A DNA stretch of 12,026 nt. Source: Alphaproteobacteria bacterium. GTDB lineage: Bacteria; Pseudomonadota; Alphaproteobacteria; RS24. The notes beneath the pieces are model-generated. The model worked only from the letters and a program-made list of their open reading frames with translations. It had not been told where the DNA came from and searched no databases. This document shows positions 7,247-12,026 of this stretch, piece after piece. The stretch spans positions 1 through 12,026 of the forward strand of contig JAQWIP010000075.1 of the NCBI GenBank assembly GCA_029248825.1. Reading direction: 5' to 3'. The position numbers were made by a program, and so were the translations under genes. The first letter of the stretch is position 1; each line of letters begins with the position of its first letter.

Positions 7247-8482
7247 TTAAACGCGTTCGATGATGACCGCAGGTGCCATGCCGCCAGCCGCGCACATGGT
7301 TACCAAACCAAACTGTTTGTCTTGGCGCTCCAGCTCATCCAACATCGTGCCGACGAGGATAGAGCCCGTCGCACCAATTGGGTGACCCAAAGCCATGGCG
7401 CCGCCATTGACGTTGACGATATCGCGGTCAAGGTCGAGGTCGCGGATGAACTTCTCGGCGACCACGGAAAACGCTTCGTTGATTTCAAACAAATCAATAT
7501 CAGCTACCGTCAGACCGGCTTTGTCCAAAACTTTTTTGGCAGCCGGCACAGGCGCGTTCAGCATCAAGGTTGGGCTATCGCCCATATTGGCAAGCGCGCG
7601 AATGCGGGCGCGAGGTTTCAGGCCATTGGCATCGGCATAGGTTTTCGACGCCAGCAAAAGAGCCGCCGCGCCATCCACAACACCCGACGAATTACCCGCA
7701 TGATGGACATGGTTAATGTCCAAATCTGGATAGGCTTGCGCCACCAGCTTGCGGAAAGTCGTGCCTTGCTCGTCGAGCGGAATATCGGCCAATTTGGCAA
7801 ACGACGGATCGAGAGCGGCAAGGCTTTCGAGCGTGGTTTGCGGGCGCGGGAACTCTTCTTTGTCGAGCGCCAGCGAACCATCTTCGCGATGCACGGCAAT
7901 CAGCGACTTGTCGAAGTGACCGTTTTCAATCGCATGTTGTGCGCGTTTTTGGCTGACATAAGCCAGCGCATCCACGGCTTCGCGGTCGATGCCTTCTAGC
8001 GTGGCAATCGCATCGGCGCACACGCCTTGGTGCGGCTGGGGATGCACTTCGCGCAAGCGCTCGTTGCCATTGTCGAGGAAAGGCGAGCTGGCGGCGGCAT
8101 CGGTGCCAAAGCGCGACATCATTTCGGTGCCGCCTGCGATGGTCATATCTTCCATGCCAGACATAATGTTGGCGGCTGCAATGTTGACGGCGGTAATGCC
8201 CGAACCGCAAAAGCGGTCGAGGGTCATGGCGCTGGAGCGCACATCATAACCCGCATCCAAAGCGGCCATGCGACCCAAATCGCCAGCTTGCGTTCCACGC
8301 TGCGAACTCGTACCCCAAATGATATCGTCGACTTCGCTGGTGTTGATTTTATTGCGTTCGGCCAGCGCTTTGAGAACCGTAGCGCCTAAGTGTTGTGGGT
8401 GAATATCGGCGAGGGCGCCTTTGCCCGGTTTGCCAACGCCACGCGGTGTGCGGCAGGCATCAATAATATATGCTTCAGTCAT
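7247..8482 (-). CDS. Thiolase (acetyl-CoA acyltransferase family)
   Basis: Thiolases cleave 3-ketoacyl-CoA with CoA to give acetyl-CoA and a shortened acyl-CoA, or condense two acetyl-CoA in the reverse direction. The 411-residue product is of normal length. The nucleophilic cysteine is C92 in LDRFCGSGITAVN. NEAF lies at 335-338, the catalytic histidine H367 in GGAMALGHPIGATGS, and the second cysteine C397 in VTMCAAGGMAPA. The last motif departs from the usual C-x-GGG-x-G, with Ala-Pro near the end. The ATG at 8482 was chosen because AGGGAG lies 6 bases upstream and MTEAYIIDACRTPRG is the standard N-terminus; the frame is open for 54 more codons upstream without family similarity. It diverges from the third dehydrogenase gene and ends at a strong terminator. 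Sequence alone does not settle whether it is degradative or biosynthetic, but the neighbours favour beta-oxidation. Confidence 0.93.
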   Translation of the reverse strand: MTEAYIIDACRTPRGVGKPGKGALADIHPQHLGATVLKALAERNKINTSEVDDIIWGTSSQRGTQAGDLGRMAALDAGYDVRSSAMTLDRFCGSGITAVNIAAANIMSGMEDMTIAGGTEMMSRFGTDAAASSPFLDNGNERLREVHPQPHQGVCADAIATLEGIDREAVDALAYVSQKRAQHAIENGHFDKSLIAVHREDGSLALDKEEFPRPQTTLESLAALDPSFAKLADIPLDEQGTTFRKLVAQAYPDLDINHVHHAGNSSGVVDGAAALLLASKTYADANGLKPRARIRALANMGDSPTLMLNAPVPAAKKVLDKAGLTVADIDLFEINEAFSVVAEKFIRDLDLDRDIVNVNGGAMALGHPIGATGSILVGTMLDELERQDKQFGLVTMCAAGGMAPAVIIERV

Positions 8483-8590
8483 TCGTAACTCCCTAAGGTC
8501 AAATTTATTTCTGGCGATAGACTGTCCCGAAACGGCGGCTAAATCAAGCGCCATAAAGCGGGCAGATGCGATTTTGCCGCACGCTAACGG

Positions 8591-8620
8591 TGGACGCTTT
8601 GGCTGGATTGCCCCTATACT
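8591..8620 (+). promoter_or_regulatory. Candidate promoter for the third dehydrogenase gene
   Basis: TGGACG (8591-8596) and TATACT (8615-8620) are separated by 18 bp, a fair sigma-70-like pair in the 194-bp divergent gap 8483-8676. Transcription would begin near 8627, right where a tandem 14-bp repeat starts. I saw no convincing promoter for the thiolase on the other strand of this gap. Confidence 0.35.
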
Positions 8621-8626
8621 TGGCCC

Positions 8627-8654
8627 GCAAGATTTCAAATGCAAGATTTCAAGT
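8627..8654 (+). repeat. Two tandem 14-bp repeats in the leader of the third dehydrogenase gene
   Basis: GCAAGATTTCAAAT (8627-8640) is followed directly by GCAAGATTTCAAGT (8641-8654), identical at 13 of 14 positions. They lie between the candidate -10 box and the ribosome site GAGG (8665-8668). The core CAAGATTTCAAG appears once more, inverted, at 7227-7238 just after the thiolase stop. The repeat could be a regulator site or a slippage duplication. Confidence 0.65.
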
Positions 8655-8676
8655 GAAGCCCGATGAGGATATTAAT

Positions 8677-9837
8677 ATGGATTTTCAGCTCAGTGACCAG
8701 CAGCGAGAATTACAAGCGACCGCGCGAAAATTCGCCCGTGCCGAAATGCCAAAAATAGCCGAGGCTTGCGAGAGAACAGGCCATCCGCCCGGCGCCGATA
8801 TGCTGAAGAAACTCGGCGATATGGGCTTTCTTGGGATTAATATTCCAGAGGCCTTGGGCGGGCTGGGGCTTGGCAATCTGGAAGCGCTTTTGGTGCTGGA
8901 AGAATTTGCTAAAATCTCCTCGGCTTCGGCTTTCCCTCTTTTTGAGGCCAATGTCGGCCCTGTTCATGCGCTGGTGCATTTCGCTTCGGATCGCCTGAAA
9001 CATGAGGTGGTGCCGAAAGTCTGTCGCGGCGAAATGGTTTTGGCGGTCTCTATGTCGGAGCCGCAAGCGGGCAGTGCGCTGACCGATTTGACCACGCGCG
9101 GCGAAATAAACAATGGCCAAGTTACCCTGAACGGCCAGAAGCGCTGGTGTTCGGGCGGCGGCCATTCGGATGGCTATTTGGTCTACACGCGCCTGTCCGA
9201 CGACCCGGGAGCCAAAGGCATTGGCGCGGTGTTTGTCGATAAAGATACGCCCGGTTTGAGCTTTGGCGCGCAAGAGGAACTAATGGGCTTTCGCGGCGTG
9301 CCATCGGCCGATATTTTCCTCGATAATGTTACCGTGCCAGAAGACAATATCGTCGTGCCAGCTGGGGGGTTTCGCAAACTCATGGAAGCCTTTGACCTAG
9401 AACGCTGTGGCAATGCGACCATGGCCTTGGGGCAGGCCTCGGGGGCTTTGGAAGATGTGCTGGACTACGTGCAAGAGCGCCAGCAATTCGGCAAAGAATT
9501 GGTCGAGTTTCAAGGCGTGCAAATTAAATTGGCCGAGATGCAAATGCGCGTCGAGGCGGCGCGCCTGCTCATTCATCGCGCTGCGGTAAACGCGCAAGAT
9601 GGCCTGCCGAGCGTTATCGATAGTTCGGTCGCCAAATGTTTTTCCAATGAGATTTGCCGCGAAGTCACGGGCGCGGCCGTTCAGCTTATGGGCGGCTATG
9701 GCTACTCAAAAGCCTACCCAATGGAGCGGCGTATGCGCGACGCTTGGGGCTGGGGCATTGCCGGCGGCGCGATTGATATTCAAAAAACCAATATTTCCGC
9801 CGCCATGGTTGGGCGACGTTTCGACCAGCGTCGATAG
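8677..9837 (+). CDS. Acyl-CoA dehydrogenase (third copy in the window)
   Basis: A complete 386-residue flavin-dependent acyl-CoA dehydrogenase. The N-terminal helical domain starts MDFQLSDQQRELQATARKF; the beta-domain carries VSMSEPQAGSALTDL near 124-138 and GQKRWCSGGGHSDGY near 153-167; the C-terminal bundle carries QERQQFGKELVEFQGVQ near 266-282 and QLMGGYGYSKAYPMERRMRD near 336-355. The usual C-terminal catalytic Glu is replaced by Gly (GIAGGAIDIQ near 360-369), while E242 in FDLERCGNA occupies the isovaleryl-CoA dehydrogenase-type base position, so it is probably active. The ATG at 8677 has GAGG 8 bases upstream and starts the conserved N-terminus; the open frame before it has no similarity. 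It is divergent from the thiolase and convergent with the helicase gene, 35 bp apart. It is not a close copy of either dehydrogenase at 3797-6093, so it probably has a different substrate, which cannot be told from sequence alone. Confidence 0.93.
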   Translation: MDFQLSDQQRELQATARKFARAEMPKIAEACERTGHPPGADMLKKLGDMGFLGINIPEALGGLGLGNLEALLVLEEFAKISSASAFPLFEANVGPVHALVHFASDRLKHEVVPKVCRGEMVLAVSMSEPQAGSALTDLTTRGEINNGQVTLNGQKRWCSGGGHSDGYLVYTRLSDDPGAKGIGAVFVDKDTPGLSFGAQEELMGFRGVPSADIFLDNVTVPEDNIVVPAGGFRKLMEAFDLERCGNATMALGQASGALEDVLDYVQERQQFGKELVEFQGVQIKLAEMQMRVEAARLLIHRAAVNAQDGLPSVIDSSVAKCFSNEICREVTGAAVQLMGGYGYSKAYPMERRMRDAWGWGIAGGAIDIQKTNISAAMVGRRFDQRR

Positions 9838-9851
9838 GACAGGGGTTTTTT

Positions 9852-9881
9852 AAAAACCTATTTTAGAAAAACCTATTTTAG
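9852..9881. repeat. Tandem 15-bp duplication spanning the helicase stop codon
   Basis: AAAAACCTATTTTAG occurs twice in a row (9852-9866 and 9867-9881). The second copy holds the last codons and stop of the helicase gene (minus strand Phe-Leu-Lys-stop). As the period is a multiple of three, the first copy provides a second in-frame Phe-Leu-Lys-stop just downstream. The whole 35-bp gap between the convergent genes is A/T-rich; the T- and A-runs at 9845-9856 may help termination on both strands, but no proper hairpin is present. Confidence 0.75.
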
Positions 9882-11387
9882 AAAATCGGGCATATTGCCA
9901 TCAAAAGCATCCGAGCCTTTTTTCGGGGCTTGGCTTTTGTCGCCAGTCTTGGGCGCGGCTTTCTTCTCCGGCTTCGACTTAGCTTCGACCTTCTTTTCTG
10001 ACTTCTTTTCTGCCTTCTTCTCTGGCTTAGGCTTAACTTCGGCCTCTACTTTTGGCGGTTCTTCAGGCTTTGCCTCGACGGGCGTTGGCGAAACAGCTTC
10101 CGCCGCTTGGGGTTTGTCGTCTCGGCGTCCGCGACCCAAAAGGCCACGGCGTTTTCCGCCTTCGCGCGGCTTGGCCGGCGCATGGCTTTCGGATTTCGTT
10201 TCATTGCGCGAACGACGATTGCGACTGCGCGGTTTTTTCTCTTCCGAGCCAGCTTCCTCGGAAGCGCTGCCGCCCTCAAAACTGGCGCGAGGGATGGTTT
10301 GCTCGATGAGTTTCTCAATGGCCTCAACATATTTCGCATCATTGCGCGTGGCCAAGGTAAAGGCAGCGCCCGAACGACCCGCCCGACCGGTGCGGCCAAT
10401 GCGGTGAACATAATCTTCTGCATGTGTAGGCACATCGAAATTAAACACATGGCTCACGGCCGGAATATCCAGCCCACGCGCCGCGACATCGGACGCAATG
10501 AGATAGGTCGCATCGCCGTTTTTAAACTGGTCGAGCATCCGCAACCGCATGTGCTGATCCATATCGCCATGCAGGGAAACGGCTTTGTAATTATTCTGCT
10601 GCAAATATTTCAGCAAGTCGCCAATGTCGCGTTTGCGATTGCAAAAGATAATGCCATTGGCGACGTCTTCGGCTTCAAACAGGCTGCGCAAAGCTTCGCG
10701 TTTTTTCGCCGGCGCGACTTCCGTCAATTGTTGGCTCACATTGTCATTGGTCGAAGACGGGCGCGCCACTTCAACGCGCACAGGTGCCGATAAAAACTGC
10801 TCCGACAGACGCGTAATTTCGGGCGGCATGGTGGCCGAGAAAAACAAAGTCTGGCGGGTAAATGGCACCAGCGAAACAATGCGTTCGATATCGGGAATAA
10901 AGCCCATATCCAACATGCGGTCGGCTTCATCAATCACCAAAACTTCCACGCCGCGCAGCAAAACGCCGCCGCGTTCCACGTGGTCGAGCAGGCGACCTGG
11001 CGTGGCAATCAGCACATCGGCGCCGCGCAAAATGGCTTGTTCTTGGTCTTTAAAACTCACGCCACCGATAAGCAGGGCTTTGTTGAGCTTGGTGTTTTTG
11101 CCATAGAGGTCAAAGTTCTCGGCCACTTGGGCGGCCAATTCGCGCGTTGGTTCTAAAATCAGCGTGCGCGGCATACGCGCTTTGGCGCGGCCTTTCATCA
11201 AGCGATGGATCATCGGCAAGGTAAAGCTGGCGGTTTTGCCGGTGCCGGTTTGGGCAATGCCCAAAACATCGCGGCCTGCCAAAACATGGGGAATGGCTTC
11301 GGCCTGAATGGGCGTTGGCTCGGTATAGCCAACTTCGTGGATGGCTTTCATGATTTCTGGCGCAAGGCCGAGGCTATCAAAACTCAT
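9873..11387 (-). CDS. rhlE: DEAD-box ATP-dependent RNA helicase, RhlE type, with long basic tail
   Basis: An ATP-dependent RNA-unwinding enzyme of the RhlE group, which in other bacteria acts in ribosome assembly, RNA turnover and cold growth. All helicase motifs are present in order: the Q motif (FDSLGL...PTPIQ, 3-28), motif I AQTGTGKT (45-52), PTRELA (80-85), TPGRLLDH (129-136), DEAD (153-156), SAT (184-186), IIFCNRKRD (246-254), SDVAARGLD (299-307) and HRIGRTGRAG (328-337). The two RecA-like domains end near residue 365. The remaining 140 residues are a disordered, charged tail: an Arg/Ser-rich stretch, then Lys/Glu/Pro/Ala repeats such as KPEKKAEKKSEKK, ending GNMPDFLK. Such tails bind RNA non-specifically or protein partners. 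The start MSFDSLGL is nearly that of E. coli RhlE and has GGAAG about 9 bases upstream. It follows parE after a 206-bp gap with its own leader. Confidence 0.93.
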   Translation of the reverse strand: MSFDSLGLAPEIMKAIHEVGYTEPTPIQAEAIPHVLAGRDVLGIAQTGTGKTASFTLPMIHRLMKGRAKARMPRTLILEPTRELAAQVAENFDLYGKNTKLNKALLIGGVSFKDQEQAILRGADVLIATPGRLLDHVERGGVLLRGVEVLVIDEADRMLDMGFIPDIERIVSLVPFTRQTLFFSATMPPEITRLSEQFLSAPVRVEVARPSSTNDNVSQQLTEVAPAKKREALRSLFEAEDVANGIIFCNRKRDIGDLLKYLQQNNYKAVSLHGDMDQHMRLRMLDQFKNGDATYLIASDVAARGLDIPAVSHVFNFDVPTHAEDYVHRIGRTGRAGRSGAAFTLATRNDAKYVEAIEKLIEQTIPRASFEGGSASEEAGSEEKKPRSRNRRSRNETKSESHAPAKPREGGKRRGLLGRGRRDDKPQAAEAVSPTPVEAKPEEPPKVEAEVKPKPEKKAEKKSEKKVEAKSKPEKKAAPKTGDKSQAPKKGSDAFDGNMPDFLK

Positions 11388-11434
11388 TATATATATCTTC
11401 CGTGTTGGCCCTGCATTTGGCGGGCGAGCAATTT

Positions 11435-11517
11435 ACGCTTCCGTTGAAGCGTTCGCTTTTGCGCGACATGCGCGGTGCTTGAGGGGGGCTCCCTCAAAGC
11501 TCAGGCCACCACGGCCT
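11435..11517 (-). promoter_or_regulatory. Hairpin-rich leader of the helicase gene
   Basis: Three perfect 7-bp stems lie between parE and the helicase ATG. In minus-strand order they are TCAGGCC/GGCCTGA (11517-11499, 5-base loop), TTGAGGG/CCCTCAA (11495-11477, 5-base loop) and ACGCTTC/GAAGCGT (11452-11435, 4-base loop). The first two are only 3 bases apart. None is followed by a T-run, so they are not standard terminators for parE, although they may still contribute. They could form a structured 5' leader controlling the helicase; structured leaders are known for E. coli csdA/deaD and other DEAD-box genes. No known riboswitch is recognised. Confidence 0.55.
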
Positions 11518-11534
11518 GACCTGACTTAGTGAGG

Positions 11535-11562
11535 CGAACATAGAGGGATTTAGCGCTATGTA
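11535..11562 (-). promoter_or_regulatory. Candidate promoter for the helicase gene
   Basis: On the minus strand TTTACA (11562-11557) and TATGTT (11540-11535) are 16 bp apart, a reasonable sigma-70-like pair. The 8-bp palindrome TAGCGCTA (11549-11556) lies between the boxes and could be a regulator site. Transcription would start near 11528, giving a leader of about 140 bases that includes the three hairpins. Confidence 0.35.
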
Positions 11563-11593
11563 AAGCCTTTGCTCATCCCAAGCGCGGGCGGAT

Positions 11594-12025
11594 TTAGATA
11601 TCCAGCATTTCATCGCTGGCGAAAGCGGCGTTTTCTTGGATGAATTTAAAGCGCAATTCGGGCTTGCTGCCCATTAAATCAGACACGGTTTGCGCTGTCG
11701 CTTTGGCTTCTTCGTCTGGAATATGCACCTGCAAAAGCGTCCGCGAGCCGGGCGTCATCGTGGTTTCTTTTAATTGCGCGGGCAGCATTTCGCCCAAACC
11801 CTTAAAGCGGCTGATGTCGACTTTGGCATTGGCGCGAAACTCTGTTTTCAGCAATTCTTCGCGGTGCTCATCGTCGCGCGCGTAAAAGGTTTTCGCCCCT
11901 TGCGCCAAACGATAAAGCGGCGGCACGGCAATATAAAGATGGCCCTTTTGAATTAACTCGCTCATTTGCTCATGGAAAAACGTAACCAGCAGAGCGGCAA
12001 TATGCGCGCCATCGACATCGGCATC
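11594..12025 (-). CDS. parE: DNA topoisomerase IV subunit B, C-terminal part only
   Basis: The last 143 residues of the ATPase/TOPRIM subunit of topoisomerase IV, which unlinks daughter chromosomes; the start lies beyond the right edge. The fragment opens with DADVDGAHIAALLVTFF, the magnesium-binding D-x-D part of the TOPRIM domain, followed by GHLYIAVPPLYRL and RFKGLGEMLPAQLKETTM. The wording QLKETTM and the ending KFIQENAAFASDEMLDI favour ParE over GyrB, whose equivalent usually reads QLWETT. Reading is open from the edge to a TAA at 11594. The downstream gene on the same strand is the helicase, 206 bp away with its own probable promoter, so the two are probably separate units. Confidence 0.92.
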   Translation of the reverse strand, partial: DADVDGAHIAALLVTFFHEQMSELIQKGHLYIAVPPLYRLAQGAKTFYARDDEHREELLKTEFRANAKVDISRFKGLGEMLPAQLKETTMTPGSRTLLQVHIPDEEAKATAQTVSDLMGSKPELRFKFIQENAAFASDEMLDI

Positions 12026-12026
12026 A

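Noticed and set aside
6504..7250. 248-codon plus-strand open frame opposite the oxygenase-like gene
   Set aside because: The opposite strand has a strong ribosome site and an oxygenase-like metal-binding pattern; this frame has neither and crosses the thiolase terminator.
7322..7999. 225-codon plus-strand open frame opposite the thiolase
   Set aside because: The thiolase has all catalytic motifs in the other strand; this frame has no recognisable protein features.
8483..8644. N-terminal extension of the thiolase to an upstream ATG at 8644
   Set aside because: The extra 54 residues show no similarity to thiolases and would bypass the clear AGGGAG site before the ATG at 8482.
9838..9872. Bidirectional intrinsic terminator between the third dehydrogenase and the helicase
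   Set aside because: The GGTTTTTT/AAAAACC palindrome has no loop and almost no G/C pairs, so a stable hairpin is unlikely.
10107..10793. 228-codon plus-strand open frame opposite the helicase
   Set aside because: It is fully antisense to conserved helicase motifs and resembles a codon-bias shadow rather than a protein.
11477..11517. Intrinsic terminator for parE
   Set aside because: The stems are good but no run of T follows on the minus strand, so I listed them as leader hairpins; a contribution to termination is still possible.
1..12026. CRISPR array, tRNA, insertion sequence or phage remnant
   Set aside because: No spaced repeats of the right size, no cloverleaf sequence, no transposase motifs and no terminal inverted repeats were seen; conserved metabolic and housekeeping genes fill the window.

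Overview
The window reads as chromosomal DNA of moderate GC content from a Gram-negative bacterium, most likely an alphaproteobacterium. The basis is an LptF/LptG lipopolysaccharide export pair, a separate small subunit of methylmalonyl-CoA mutase, a ParE-type topoisomerase IV C-terminus, an RhlE-type helicase and several acyl-CoA dehydrogenases. I cannot name the genus. Ten protein genes fill nearly all of the sequence. I found no RNA genes, insertion sequences, phage genes or CRISPR array, and no frameshifted gene.

Layout. (1) 1-3668, minus strand: an apparent operon lptF-lptG-mutA. lptF and lptG overlap by ATGA, and mutA follows after 17 bp and runs off the left edge. (2) 3797-6093, plus strand: two adjacent acyl-CoA dehydrogenase genes that look like a catalytic and a non-catalytic partner. 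(3) 6099-7115, minus strand: an uncharacterised protein with the metal-binding pattern of a 2-oxoglutarate/Fe(II) oxygenase, ending 5 bp from the end of the second dehydrogenase. (4) 7247-8482, minus strand: a thiolase with a clear intrinsic terminator. (5) 8677-9837, plus strand: a third acyl-CoA dehydrogenase, divergent from the thiolase. (6) 9873-11387, minus strand: an RhlE-like DEAD-box RNA helicase with a long basic tail and a hairpin-rich leader. (7) 11594 to the right edge, minus strand: the C-terminus of parE.

Taken together, the middle 6 kb is a fatty-acid or side-chain degradation neighbourhood. The dehydrogenases would introduce the alpha-beta double bond, the thiolase would cleave the 3-ketoacyl-CoA, and methylmalonyl-CoA mutase would carry propionyl-CoA-derived units to succinyl-CoA. 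No hydratase or 3-hydroxyacyl-CoA dehydrogenase is present, so the pathway is incomplete here. The envelope, RNA and topoisomerase genes are housekeeping flanks.

I see no obvious new defence or mobile system. The least explained items are the oxygenase-like gene, the non-coding elements around the thiolase and third dehydrogenase (a repeated 12-mer, hairpins), the 44-bp dyad in front of the first dehydrogenase, and the structured leader of the helicase gene.
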